A stretch of 64,000 nt of DNA, taken from NCBI GenBank assembly GCA_020344215.1, contig CP070815.1, positions 4,292,040 to 4,356,039 on the forward strand, in the 5' to 3' direction. This document shows, in pieces, positions 32,928-42,602 of this stretch. Numbering within the stretch: position 1 is the first letter of the stretch; each line of letters starts with the position of its first letter. The stretch comes from Gemmatimonadota bacterium. Lineage in GTDB: Bacteria > Gemmatimonadota > Gemmatimonadetes > Palauibacterales > KS3-K002. The notes beneath the pieces are model-generated. The model had not been told where the DNA came from and ran no database searches. It was given only the letters and a program-made list of their open reading frames with translations. The position numbers and the translations under genes are program-made.

Positions 32928-33734
32928 ATGGGCGATGGCCGGGATGAACGGAGGGTCGTAAGAGCGCCGCTTCGCCGCTGGCTCAACCGGTTCCTGCCGC
33001 CGGTCTGCGTCCTGTGTGGCGACCCCTTGGCCGCAGTGGAGCCCCGGGTCTGCGGGCTCTGTTGGGCCAGGGCCCAGGCGCAGCGTCCACCCCGCTGCGA
33101 TCGCTGTGGCATCGCGTTGTACGACAGCGGTATCGCATTCTACGACAACGGGATAGCCGTCTCGTCCTCGAGTTGCATCGAGTGCCGGGATTGGCTCCCC
33201 TACCTGCGATTCGCCCGGGCGCCGTTCGTCATGTCGGGCACGGCTGCTGCCATGGTCCGTGCACTCAAGTACGGCGGCTGGAGCGATCTGGCTGAGGAGA
33301 TGGGGGCCCGGATCGCCGGGGTCCGCTTGCCGAGCGAGGCGTCGGTGGAAATCGGCGCCGTGGTGCCGGTACCGTTGAGCCCGGCGCGGCTCCGGGAGCG
33401 TGGTTTCAATCAGGCGGACCTGCTGGCGAGGGTAGTCGCGGCACGACGCGGTTGGCGGCTGCTACCCGGTGCGCTGCGTCGCGAGAGGCACACGCGGCGC
33501 CAGGCACGCCTCGCACCGCGCGAGCGACGGGGGAACGTTGCCGGCGCTTTCCGGGTCCCGGCCGGGCGGCAGGCGGAGTTGGAGGGCGAACACCTGCTCC
33601 TCGTGGACGACGTTCTGACGACGGCCGCCACGGCTCAAGACTGCGTTCGGGCCCTCTGTCAGGCCGGTGCACGGGCGGTCAGCGTGCTGACCTTTGCTCG
33701 GGCGCGACGCCAGATACCGAAGTGGCACTCCTGA
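32928..33734 (+). CDS. comF: ComF family protein (phosphoribosyltransferase-like)
   Basis: From ATG 32928 the product has 268 residues; a TTG at 32901 would add nine. The N-terminal zinc-binding part has CVLCG, CGLC, CDRCG and CIEC, and the C-terminal part is a PRTase-like domain with LLVDDVLTTAATAQDC. ComF proteins take part in DNA uptake in competent species and are linked to handling of single-stranded DNA. An internal duplication inserts GIALYDS-GIAFYDN-GIAVSSS between the third and fourth CxxC. Confidence 0.87.
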   Translation: MGDGRDERRVVRAPLRRWLNRFLPPVCVLCGDPLAAVEPRVCGLCWARAQAQRPPRCDRCGIALYDSGIAFYDNGIAVSSSSCIECRDWLPYLRFARAPFVMSGTAAAMVRALKYGGWSDLAEEMGARIAGVRLPSEASVEIGAVVPVPLSPARLRERGFNQADLLARVVAARRGWRLLPGALRRERHTRRQARLAPRERRGNVAGAFRVPAGRQAELEGEHLLLVDDVLTTAATAQDCVRALCQAGARAVSVLTFARARRQIPKWHS

Positions 33735-33763
33735 CTCTTTCCGCCAGACGACTGTACTGGTAA

Positions 33764-34831
<1,068 letters not shown>

Positions 34832-34845
34832 CCGGGCGTAGTGCC

Positions 34846-36054
34846 ATGCTCGACAAACTCACTATCCGCGACCTGAGCGATGTACAGCTGCACGAGAAGC
34901 GGGTGCTCGTGCGCGTCGACTACAACGTCCCTCTAGATGAAGGGGGGCGGGTGGAGGATGACGCGCGAATCCGGGCCACGCTGCCGACGCTGCAGTATCT
35001 GCGGGCTCGAGGTGCCAGGATCGTGCTCATGTCTCATCTGGGCCGCCCCAAGGGTGAGCCGAACCCGAAGTACTCGCTACGGCCGGTGGCGGAGCATCTG
35101 GCTCGGCTGCTGGGCGAGGAGGTCTCCTTCGTTGCAGATACGGTCTCCCAAGAAGCGCTTTCGAGGTCGAAGGAGCTGGCGCCCGGGCAGGTTATGCTCC
35201 TGGAGAACACGCGCTTCGATCCGCGGGAGACGGAGAACGATCCGGCGATGGCCCGCGAGCTCGCGGCTCTAGGAGACGTCTACGTGAACGACGCGTTCGG
35301 TACCGCGCACCGGGCGCACGCCTCCACGAGTGGCGTCGCCGAGTCTCTGAAGCCGGCGGCGGCCGGGCTGCTGATGGAGCGGGAGCTGGAGTACCTGGGC
35401 GGCCTGCTGAAGAACCCGGGGCGGCCCTACATGGCGGTGCTCGGCGGAGCCAAGGTCAGCGGTAAGATCGACCTTATCGAGAGCCTGTTGGGCCGGGTGG
35501 ACCGCCTCTGCGTAGGCGGTGCCATGGCATGCACTTTCCTGCGGGCGATGGGACTCGAGACGGGGAGGTCGCTGGTGGAGGATGATCTGGTCGATTTCGC
35601 TGGGAAGATGCTGGAGCAGGCGGGCGATGCGATCGTCTTGCCGGGCGACGCAGTGGTCGCGCCGGGGATAGACCGTGGCGATGAAGCCCGCGTAGTGAGC
35701 TGCGAGGGCATTCCGGCGGACCAGATGCTCCTCGATATCGGGCCCGACAGCGCGAGCGATTTCGCGCGAATCATCCGTGTGGCCAAGACGGTACTCTGGA
35801 ACGGACCCATGGGCGTCTTCGAGCAAGTCGCTTTCGCGAACGGTACCCGGCTCGTGGCTCAGGGTGTGGCGGACGCCACCGCGTCTGGGGCGACCAGCGT
35901 GGTCGGTGGCGGTGACAGCGCGGCGGCTGTGGGTTCGTTGGGCTTAACGGACCAGATGAGCCACGTCTCCACCGGTGGCGGCGCTACGTTGGAATTCCTG
36001 GCGGGCAAAAAACTGCCTGGGGTCGCCGCGTTAACGGATCGGGATGCGAGATGA
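34846..36054 (+). CDS. pgk: Phosphoglycerate kinase
   Basis: I use ATG 34846 (MLDKLTIRDL), because the frame is open into gapA but only this start fits the family; the product is 402 residues. RVDYNVPLD, the substrate segment SHLGRPKGEPN, and the nucleotide segment GGAKVSGKIDLIESL are all seen, with GGGDSAAAV near the end. It transfers phosphate from 1,3-bisphosphoglycerate to ADP. The stop overlaps tpiA as ATGA. Confidence 0.96.
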   Translation: MLDKLTIRDLSDVQLHEKRVLVRVDYNVPLDEGGRVEDDARIRATLPTLQYLRARGARIVLMSHLGRPKGEPNPKYSLRPVAEHLARLLGEEVSFVADTVSQEALSRSKELAPGQVMLLENTRFDPRETENDPAMARELAALGDVYVNDAFGTAHRAHASTSGVAESLKPAAAGLLMERELEYLGGLLKNPGRPYMAVLGGAKVSGKIDLIESLLGRVDRLCVGGAMACTFLRAMGLETGRSLVEDDLVDFAGKMLEQAGDAIVLPGDAVVAPGIDRGDEARVVSCEGIPADQMLLDIGPDSASDFARIIRVAKTVLWNGPMGVFEQVAFANGTRLVAQGVADATASGATSVVGGGDSAAAVGSLGLTDQMSHVSTGGGATLEFLAGKKLPGVAALTDRDAR

Positions 36055-36818
36055 GCTTCGCCAAGCCTTTCTTCGGCGGCAACTGGAAGATGAACCACGG
36101 GCCGAGCGCGGCCCGTCGGTTTGTCGAAGAGTTCGTGGCCCTGTACGAGCCCCACGACGATCGCACCGTTGTCTTCTTTCCGCCGGCGATCTCCCTGGCC
36201 GAGTTCAGAGCGGCGGCCGGGGCTCGCGACGATCTGCAGGCGGGGTTGCAGGACGTCTTTTGGGAGGTCTCCGGAGCTTACACGGGCTCGATCTCGGCGG
36301 GCATGGGCAGGGATGCGGGAGCCGGGTTCGCGCTGGCCGGGCACTCGGAGCGCCGCCATGTCTTTGCAGACTCCGACGAGGATATCTCTCGCAAGGTCGG
36401 CGCGATCGTGGCGGAAGGGCTCACACCCGTCCTTTGTGTCGGCGAGAAGTTGGAGGAGCGGGAGCGGGGTGAAGTCGAGTCGGTTGTAACCCGTCAGCTG
36501 GAGGCGGGGCTGAGCCGGCTGAGCCGTGAGCAAGTCGAGGGGATCGTGATCGCGTACGAGCCGGTCTGGGCGATCGGTACAGGCCGCACGGCCAGCCCAG
36601 AGGACGCCGATCGGGTTCACGAGGTGATACGGGCGCTCTTGGGCGAGCAGGTCGGCGAGACGAGCGGCCGGGCGATCCCGATCCTCTACGGCGGCAGCGT
36701 GAAGGCGGGGAACATAGAGGAGCTACTCGCGGCGCCGGAGATCGACGGCGTGCTGGTGGGCGGCGCCAGCCTCGACCCATCGGAGTTTGCGCTGATCTGC
36801 AACGCCGGCGGACGTTGA
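36051..36818 (+). CDS. tpiA: Triosephosphate isomerase
   Basis: The 255-residue enzyme starts at ATG 36051 within the pgk stop. GGNWKMNHG contains the active-site Lys, LAGHSERRHV the His, and IAYEPVWAIGTG the catalytic Glu. ILYGGSVKAGNI and the phosphate-binding GVLVGGASL complete the signature. It interconverts dihydroxyacetone phosphate and glyceraldehyde 3-phosphate. The gene is the last of the glycolytic run; a 6-base stem (GAGTCG/CGACTC) follows at about 36839 but has no T-run. Confidence 0.96.
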   Translation: MSFAKPFFGGNWKMNHGPSAARRFVEEFVALYEPHDDRTVVFFPPAISLAEFRAAAGARDDLQAGLQDVFWEVSGAYTGSISAGMGRDAGAGFALAGHSERRHVFADSDEDISRKVGAIVAEGLTPVLCVGEKLEERERGEVESVVTRQLEAGLSRLSREQVEGIVIAYEPVWAIGTGRTASPEDADRVHEVIRALLGEQVGETSGRAIPILYGGSVKAGNIEELLAAPEIDGVLVGGASLDPSEFALICNAGGR

Positions 36819-36868
36819 CGGGCTAAGACGCTCCGCTAGAGTCGCTAACTTCGACTCAAGCCTCCCTG

Positions 36869-37333
36869 CTACGCTGCGATCCTCGCGAGCGTGCTGAAGA
36901 GTACCGCAAAGAACCCCTGTAATCGTCTGGTGCTGGTGAGTGCGCCCGCGCCCGCCAGGCTGAGCGCGACCGTACTTGGAATGAACAATAGATATGCCTG
37001 CGGCAGCCCTCTGAGCCTGATGCCTGCCTTTAGCGTCGTCTCTACCAGGTCGATGAGCCAAGCCGCGATGAAAAGGCCGAAGAACCAAGCTCGATTCTTG
37101 AAGAAATATCGATCATAGTCAAAGTCCGGTGGGAGATCCCATGGATAGAGCATCGGATACTCGGGATTCCAGCAATCCATCCCATGAATGATCAGAACGC
37201 GGTCGTGAATACTAACCGTGCACCGGGCCTGGAGCTAAGGTTGGGTGTGGTCGCACACACCTAGCACGAGCAATGACGAGAGACCGAGCCCCACGGCCAG
37301 GGTGACTATTGGGAAATCGGTGAGCAAGCTCAT
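36869..37333 (-). pseudogene. Small membrane-protein gene interrupted by TAG
   Basis: ATG 37333 opens MSLLTDFPIVTLAVGLGLSS with a membrane helix, then TAG at 37235-37237. The same frame continues past the stop with CTVSIHDRVLIIHGMDCWNPEYP, then DLPPDFDYDRYFF and two more membrane helices, to 36869. With the stop read through the length is 154 residues, with three helices. The part after the stop is well formed and could start at ATG 37180. I do not recognise the family. The TAG suggests decay or a sequencing error. Confidence 0.55.
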
Positions 37334-37418
37334 CGTCGATGATGCGGCCCAACTGGTATTGAGCTGCGCGCAGACCCCCCGCCAGTGCACGGATGTGCTG
37401 CACAGAAGAACGGGCGCA

Positions 37419-38100
37419 CTATCGGGCTTCCCGGTACGATCTGAGTTCGCCGAGCAGGTCCCTAGCGAGGGAGTCCAGCGGAGCGATCATGCTCTGGATG
37501 AACCCCCCGAAGTTGATCTCGGCAACAATGTGTTCGGACAGGTCAGCCTGACGGATTTCGTCGATTGTCAGATGGAGCCGAGTACCTTCTAGGCCCTCTT
37601 GGGCCGTCCATTCAGAAGCGCGAGGGACGAGGCGATAGGCTATCTGCGGATATTGTGTCCGGCGGGCTTCCATCCTCGCGCGGGACTCATCATCCAAATG
37701 GTAGTACTCGACAATCCGGCGTCGCACTCTGGGGTCATCGATCAAGCCCAGGGTTCCCGAGCTGACCAGTTCATCGAAAGTGGTGCGCCTCACATTCGGT
37801 TGATCCCAGCCGTACTGCGACCCCACAGCGATAGCGTTCAAGAATGCAGGGGAGTCTCTCACCAAAGAATTCGGGTCAGTGAGTATCGCGAAGACCTGGT
37901 CAAGGGCAGCTAGCTTCGAAAAGGGCCGTATCGGACTCTACGTCCGAGATGAGCCATCCCAGGACCTCGTCCTCCACACGGCGCTCTAGCCGGTCGTCAT
38001 TCCAGGAATCGAGGGCCAGGGCGATCAAGACGCCCAGCGTCACGATTAGGAGTTCGCCGATGAAGTAGGACCACTCGCGTTTGAACTTGCGCCACAGCAC
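37419..38100 (-). pseudogene. DUF6090-like membrane protein with a frameshift
   Basis: From GTG 38100 the product opens FKREWSYFIGELLIVTLGVLIALALD, then SWNDDRLERRVEDEVLGWL: one helix followed by a W-N-D/E tail typical of DUF6090-type proteins of unknown role. The frame ends after ALFEASCP. One base further, KLAALDQVFAILTDPNS restores the protein, which runs to 37419. The join is near 37920. Restored length is about 225 residues. The gene lies directly upstream of another broken minus-strand gene. Confidence 0.6.
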
Positions 38101-38446
38101 TTGGGATCCAGCACCTCCTCTTAACAGGACGGATTCTTCACAAGTACTACTGATCTGCGGGCTGGACCTGGGCGGCGCGCGGAGGCGCTGCGTAGGACGC
38201 AGCCTGAGAAAAAAGGGGCCGGCGACTCCCAGCTCGCCGGGAGGATGGCGACGGGGGGGCTCGGGGGGCGAGATTTGGCTGATCGGCAGAACGATCCCAG
38301 GTTAACTCCCACCATAACTGGCCATAACTACCTCAGAATCAAGGCACCAAGGCCCCGTAACTTCACTTTGAACGGCGGTGGGGCCCCGCCTCCGGCGGCA
38401 GGGGGCGGGAGTTTTCCCGGCCCTTATCTCTTAACCCTGGCGGACG
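38101..38446. other. Intergenic region between the DUF6090-like gene and secG
   Basis: No gene is supported here. On the minus strand there is an orphan terminator (separate entry) beside a perfect 7-base hairpin with a 3-base loop, GCTGCGT/ACGCAGC at 38187-38203. The rest is G-rich, and a small tandem CCATAACT pair lies near 38311-38330. Confidence 0.5.
38209..38240 (-). terminator. Intrinsic terminator on the minus strand
   Basis: On the minus strand CCGGCGA pairs with TCGCCGG (38219-38240) and CCCC then TTTTTT follow (38218-38209). This is a standard hairpin plus T-run. No minus-strand gene ends just before it; the nearest upstream one is rnhA, whose stop is at 38998. Confidence 0.7.
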
Positions 38447-38474
38447 TTGACAGGGCTCCTGGAGCGCCTATACT
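38447..38474 (+). promoter_or_regulatory. Sigma-70-like promoter of secG
   Basis: TTGACA (38447-38452) and TATACT (38469-38474) are 16 bases apart. Both are near consensus. The predicted start of transcription is about 60 bases before the secG start. Confidence 0.7.
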
Positions 38475-38539
38475 TCGGCGGTTCCGCCGATGGGCGGTGA
38501 TCCTCCGAGAACAGGGCGAGAAGACTGAAGGCATACGCG

Positions 38540-38944
38540 GTGTACGGTTTCATCCTCATGCTGCTCGTTTTGGACGCGTTCCTCCTCCTGCTGGTCGTAC
38601 TGCTCCAGTCGGGTAAGGGGAGCGGCCTGGCCGCGGAGTTCGGTGGTGCCTCGTCGTCCGCTGAGACGTTCCTCGGCGGCCGGCAGGCGGCGACGTTGCT
38701 GACCAAGGCGACCTGGGCGACGGGCGGCGCCTTTATGGGTCTCGCTCTGCTGCTGGCCATCCTCTCGGCCCGGACGAGGGCGCCGTCATCGGTGCTGGAA
38801 GGGCAGCTCACGCCGCCGGTGCAAGAGGCGCCGACGCCGCTGCTGGAGCGGGATCAGCAAGGCGAGGCCCCGGCAGGCCTGGATCTGGAGACCGGGACCC
38901 AGACCGGTGAGGAAGGTCAGCCACCGCCGGAGGGCGGCAACTGA
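38540..38944 (+). CDS. secG: Protein translocase subunit SecG
   Basis: The 134-residue protein starts at GTG 38540. Two membrane helices flank the signature LLQSGKGSGLAAEFGG and FLGGRQAATLLTKATW, as in all SecG proteins. It forms part of the SecYEG channel in the inner membrane. The hydrophilic tail (about 85-134) is acidic and Pro/Glu-rich and longer than the E. coli form. It has its own promoter and terminator, so it is a single-gene unit. Confidence 0.92.
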   Translation: MYGFILMLLVLDAFLLLLVVLLQSGKGSGLAAEFGGASSSAETFLGGRQAATLLTKATWATGGAFMGLALLLAILSARTRAPSSVLEGQLTPPVQEAPTPLLERDQQGEAPAGLDLETGTQTGEEGQPPPEGGN

Positions 38945-38957
38945 GGCGACGAGGGTC

Positions 38958-38983
38958 GGCCCGGGTATCCGGGCCGTTTTTCT
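38958..38983 (+). terminator. Intrinsic terminator after secG
   Basis: GGCCCGG and CCGGGCC form a perfect 7-base stem around GTAT, followed by GTTTTTCT. It lies 14 bases after the secG stop. Confidence 0.88.
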
Positions 38984-38997
38984 ATACCGTCGGGGGG

Positions 38998-39606
38998 CTA
39001 GGACGGTGCCGGTGGGTCGGGCTCGAACTGCTGCTCCGGCGGCAGGTCGAAGAACTCCAGGAAGCGGCCCCGCTCCTGCTGCGTCTCGAGCCACGTATCA
39101 AACTCGGACTCGACGAGGCCGGCCGTACTCTTCTGGCCGCGGGCCGCCTCGACGGCGAGGTGATTGACATACTCGTTCTTGGGGTCGCCGGCATGGCCGC
39201 GGACCCAGCGCCATTCGATGCTGTGACGATCTGCGACCTTTTTCAGCGTTTGCCAGAACTCGAGGTTCTCGATGCGGCCGCCTTTACGTCTCCAGCCTCG
39301 GGCCACCCAGTTGGGAAGCCATTCTCGCATCCCTTTGACCAGGTAGCTGCTGTCAGAATAGAAGGCGACTCGGCAGGGCTGTTTCAAAGCCTGCAGTCCT
39401 TCGATGGCGCTGCGGATGGCCATGCGGTTGTTGGTCGTGTCCGGCTCCGAGACGAAGTAGTCGCGGCGCGTCCAGCCGCGCCTCTCATCGAAGACCTCGA
39501 TGAGTCCGGCGGCTCCGCCGGGCCGGGCCTGGCCGCTGAACTGGTTGCCCAGGCACGACTCGTCGGCGTGGATATGAACGAGATCGCGGAACTCGACGGC
39601 GTTCAT
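38998..39606 (-). CDS. rnhA: Ribonuclease HI
   Basis: The 202-residue enzyme cleaves RNA in RNA-DNA hybrids. The N-terminal ADESCLGNQ replaces the usual DGSCxGNPG but keeps Asp and Glu; TTNNRMAIRSAIEGL, YSDSSYLVKGM and VRGHAGDPKNEYVNHLA hold the other catalytic and structural residues. Its 40-residue C-terminal extension is rich in E, F and P. The start (ATG 39606) shares CATG with the start of carA on the other strand. Confidence 0.9.
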   Translation of the reverse strand: MNAVEFRDLVHIHADESCLGNQFSGQARPGGAAGLIEVFDERRGWTRRDYFVSEPDTTNNRMAIRSAIEGLQALKQPCRVAFYSDSSYLVKGMREWLPNWVARGWRRKGGRIENLEFWQTLKKVADRHSIEWRWVRGHAGDPKNEYVNHLAVEAARGQKSTAGLVESEFDTWLETQQERGRFLEFFDLPPEQQFEPDPPAPS

Positions 39607-40747
39607 GACTCCTCAAGCTAACTCCGGACGAGTGACAGCGCGAAGAGGCCTGCTCGTTCTGGAGGACGGTACGGTCTTCCCGGGCCGGCTGGCGGGCCGC
39701 CACGACGAGGTGGCGCTCGGCGAAGTGGTGTTCAACACGAGCTTGGCCGGCTACCAGGAGATTCTGACCGACCCGTCCTACGCCGGGCAGGTCGTGACTA
39801 TGACCGCGCCGCTCATCGGTAACTACGGCGTCACGTCCGAGGACGATGAGGCGGCGCGACCGTGGGTAGCCGGTCTCGTCGTCCGTGAGCTCAGCCCGAG
39901 CTTCAGTAACTGGCGAGCCCAGACCAGCCTGCTCCAGTACCTGGAGGGTCACGGTATCGCCTGCATAGAGGGGATCGACACTCGCAAGCTGACCCGGCAC
40001 ATCCGCTCGGAAGGGGCGATGCGCTGCGGCATCGGGCCAGCAGAATTGGGGGCGGAGCAGATTCTGCAGCGGGTGAGCAAGCATCCGCGCATGGCCGGTC
40101 TCGATCTCACGAAGGTCGTGACCACCGGCGCGCCGTACAGCGTCTCGGCGGAGGGCGCCGCTCGCTTCCGAGTGGCGGTCTACGACTTCGGCGTCAAGCG
40201 TCGCAGCCTGATTCTTCTCGCCCAGCGGGGTTGCGACCTGACGGTGTTCCCGTCGACGACGCCCGCCGAGGTCGCTCTGGAGGGCGAGCCGGACGGAGTG
40301 TTCCTCTCAAACGGCCCCGGCGACCCCGCCGCGGTGCCCGGAGTGGCCGAGCTTATCGATGCGCTCGCCAGGCGTGAGATCCCGGTGTTCGGGATCTGCC
40401 TGGGTCATCAGCTCATCTCACTGGGCTTCGGTGCCGAGACGTTCAAGCTGCTCTACGGGCACCGGGGCGGGAACCACCCGGTCGACAACCTGGCCACGCG
40501 CCGCGTCGAGATCACCTCGCAGAACCACGGCTTCGCGGTTCGGGTCGAGAGGGAAGGCGTCCCAGGTGCGCCGGACCTCCTGGCTACACACTTGAACCTC
40601 AATGATGGCACTCTCGAAGGGGTCCGCCACAGGGAGCTCCCGATCTTCGCCGTCCAGTACCACCCGGAATCGGCCCCGGGGCCGCACGACAGCCGCTACC
40701 TGTTCGACGAGTTCGTGCGGCTGATGGGGGAGCGGCGCCCCGGCTGA
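39605..40747 (+). CDS. carA: Carbamoyl-phosphate synthase small subunit
   Basis: The 380-residue protein is the glutaminase subunit. The N-terminal CPSase domain has LVLEDGTVFPG, FNTSLAGYQEILTDPSYAGQ and GIACIEGIDTRKLTRHIR. The C-terminal class I glutaminase contains the Cys in FGICLGHQ and the His/Glu in VQYHPESAPGP. GTG 39632 is a plausible later start that would place it next to the LVLEDG motif. No carB follows in the window. The product feeds pyrimidine and arginine synthesis. Confidence 0.94.
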   Translation: MTPQANSGRVTARRGLLVLEDGTVFPGRLAGRHDEVALGEVVFNTSLAGYQEILTDPSYAGQVVTMTAPLIGNYGVTSEDDEAARPWVAGLVVRELSPSFSNWRAQTSLLQYLEGHGIACIEGIDTRKLTRHIRSEGAMRCGIGPAELGAEQILQRVSKHPRMAGLDLTKVVTTGAPYSVSAEGAARFRVAVYDFGVKRRSLILLAQRGCDLTVFPSTTPAEVALEGEPDGVFLSNGPGDPAAVPGVAELIDALARREIPVFGICLGHQLISLGFGAETFKLLYGHRGGNHPVDNLATRRVEITSQNHGFAVRVEREGVPGAPDLLATHLNLNDGTLEGVRHRELPIFAVQYHPESAPGPHDSRYLFDEFVRLMGERRPG

Positions 40748-40789
40748 GGGCCCCCTCGCTCGGGCCACGGAAATGCGACCCCTGCCCGC

Positions 40790-40818
40790 TTGACTTAATC
40801 GTTCTGAGACAGTAACTT
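40790..40818 (+). promoter_or_regulatory. Possible promoter of sppA
   Basis: TTGACT (40790-40795) is followed after 17 bases by TAACTT (40813-40818). The -35 is good and the -10 weak. Confidence 0.35.
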
Positions 40819-40885
40819 AGGCGCCCACCCCCTCCCCGTTTTCGATGTCCCTTGACGGCACGCCGGAGTGCTCGTCCTCAGGTAA

Positions 40886-41827
40886 ATGGAAGCTCAAAAG
40901 AGAAGTCCGCGAGGCTGGTGGGTTGCCCTGGTAGTAGCAGGAGCCGTCCTTTTGTTCGGCTCCGGGCTGCTGCTGGTTTTGTACACCGCTGCCCCCCGCG
41001 ACGGCATGGCCATGCTGGCCAGGGACCGAATCGCTGTGCTGCCGCTCCGGGGAGTGATCACCCAGAATCACCGGGTGCTGGGGGAGCTGCGGGACTATCG
41101 GGACGACGGTTCGGTGAAGGGCTTCGTCCTCTGGGTGAACTCGCCGGGCGGTGAGGTCGCGCCTTCGCAGGCGATCTACCGGGAGCTGGCCCGAGCACGG
41201 GAGGATGGATATCCGGTGGTTGCTGCCATCGGGTCGGTCGGTGCGTCCGGGGCCTACTACGCGGCCTTGGGAGCGGACACGATCCTGGCGATGCCCGGGT
41301 CGCTGGTGGGCTCGATAGGTGTGCTGATGGAGTTCCCGAATGCGCAAGAGTTGCTGGAGAAGGTCGGCTTGCGCTTCGAGGTGATCAAGAGCGCGGATCA
41401 CAAGGACCTGGGCTCTCCGTATCGAGAGGTGACGGAAGCCGAGCGGGCGCTTCTGCAAGATGTGGTTGATGATGTCTACGGCCAGTTCCTCGATGTGATC
41501 GCGGAGGAGCGCGCGATGTCGCGCGACTCAGTGATCGGAATCGCGGACGGTCGTTTGCTGTCCGGTCGTCTCGCAGTTGAGTACGGCCTTATCGATGGGG
41601 AAGGCGACCTGGTAGATGCCATAGCCGTAGCAGGCAACATGGCGGGCCTTGGGCCGGAGCCGCGAACCGTGATGCGTGAAGAGCGCCGCCGTGTGACCTG
41701 GTTGGACCTTCTCAGTTCGCTTGCCGCCTTGGCATCGGGCCGAGGTGGCGCTGCGTCTGGCCTGAGCGATTCCTGGTCGGGGATCGATCAGGGGCCGCGG
41801 CTAATGTATCTGCTCAGGTACCGCTAG
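40886..41827 (+). CDS. sppA: Signal peptide peptidase SppA (short form)
   Basis: The 313-residue protein has an N-terminal membrane anchor (about 11-34) and a single ClpP-like domain, so it is the short Bacillus-type form and not the tandem E. coli one. The nucleophilic Ser121 is in GSVGASGAYYA and the Lys173 in ADHKDLGSPYR. It degrades left-over signal peptides in the membrane. ATG 40886 is chosen as the first start after the promoter. Confidence 0.9.
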   Translation: MEAQKRSPRGWWVALVVAGAVLLFGSGLLLVLYTAAPRDGMAMLARDRIAVLPLRGVITQNHRVLGELRDYRDDGSVKGFVLWVNSPGGEVAPSQAIYRELARAREDGYPVVAAIGSVGASGAYYAALGADTILAMPGSLVGSIGVLMEFPNAQELLEKVGLRFEVIKSADHKDLGSPYREVTEAERALLQDVVDDVYGQFLDVIAEERAMSRDSVIGIADGRLLSGRLAVEYGLIDGEGDLVDAIAVAGNMAGLGPEPRTVMREERRRVTWLDLLSSLAALASGRGGAASGLSDSWSGIDQGPRLMYLLRYR

Positions 41828-41899
41828 CGGCGACAGGGGTCGCACTGGTACCGTTCGTTCGTTTCGAGCGGTTTCACTTTTCGATTGCTGGAGGAAGGG

Positions 41900-42214
41900 A
41901 TGACCAAAGCGGATTTGGTCGAACAGGTTGCGCAGGCGATCGGACCCGGGATCACCAAGAAGGACTGCGCTGCGGTCGTCGACGGTTTCCTGAATGCGAT
42001 CCGCCAGGCGCTGGCCGACGGCCATCACATCGAGATCCGCGGGTTCGGCACGTTCAAAGTGCGCAACCGGCGAGCTCGTGTGGCCCGAAACCCCAGGACG
42101 GGTGAGCCAGTGAGAGTGGAGGCGCGCGCAGTCCCGGTGTTCAAGCCCTCCAAGAACTTCAGGGCACAGGTCGCCGGCGAGACGGAGACTCCCGTAGGGA
42201 GCATTCAGGGCTGA
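41900..42214 (+). CDS. hup: HU/IHF family DNA-binding protein
   Basis: ATG 41900 lies right after GGAGGAAGG and gives 104 residues. MTKADLVEQVAQAI, IEIRGFGTFKVRNRRARVARNPRTGEPV and FKPSKNF are the family signature, with the conserved proline-containing beta arm that bends DNA. It is somewhat longer than E. coli HU by a short C-terminal tail. It may be HU or an IHF-like protein; one gene is seen here. Confidence 0.93.
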   Translation: MTKADLVEQVAQAIGPGITKKDCAAVVDGFLNAIRQALADGHHIEIRGFGTFKVRNRRARVARNPRTGEPVRVEARAVPVFKPSKNFRAQVAGETETPVGSIQG

Positions 42215-42233
42215 CACCTTTCCTTTCCCCGCC

Positions 42234-42253
42234 GGGCCGCCCGCGGCCCTGTT
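42234..42253 (+). terminator. Possible terminator after the HU gene
   Basis: GGGCCG (42234-42239) pairs with CGGCCC (42244-42249) and TGTT follows. The stem is strong but the T-run is short. Confidence 0.4.
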
Positions 42254-42277
42254 CGTTCGAAGGAAGGTACGCATCAG

Positions 42278-42550
42278 ATGACGAGAGATACTCTGGTTTC
42301 CCTGCCGCCAGACAGAGTGCTCCACCTGGCAAAGGGTTTCTTCACCGGTACCGAGTCCGGGTATGCCGGTACGCTGGTTGAGGAGGGCGAGTCCTTTGCT
42401 CGCTTCCAGACGTTCCGCGGGCAACTGGCGATCTCCACGTCGCCAGACGGCGAGCGCACGCGCGTCCGCTGCTCGACCCTCCGCTACCACCCCTCCATCG
42501 GGCGATTCCTCCTGCAACTGCAGAGCGAGGCGGCCGAGACAGGGGTCTGA
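42278..42550 (+). CDS. Hypothetical soluble protein
   Basis: ATG 42278 gives 90 residues, with GGAAGG about 10 bases before it. The sequence is beta-rich and hydrophilic (RVLHLAKGFFTGTESGYAG, FARFQTFRGQLAISTSPD, TRVRCSTLRYHPS). No signal, membrane helix or metal motif is visible. I do not recognise it. It lies alone between the HU gene and moaD, so its role cannot be inferred. Confidence 0.55.
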   Translation: MTRDTLVSLPPDRVLHLAKGFFTGTESGYAGTLVEEGESFARFQTFRGQLAISTSPDGERTRVRCSTLRYHPSIGRFLLQLQSEAAETGV

Positions 42551-42602
42551 CGGCAGGCAATCGTCTGCTTGCTGAAAGGCCCCGCTCGGTCTACGATGCG
42601 CT

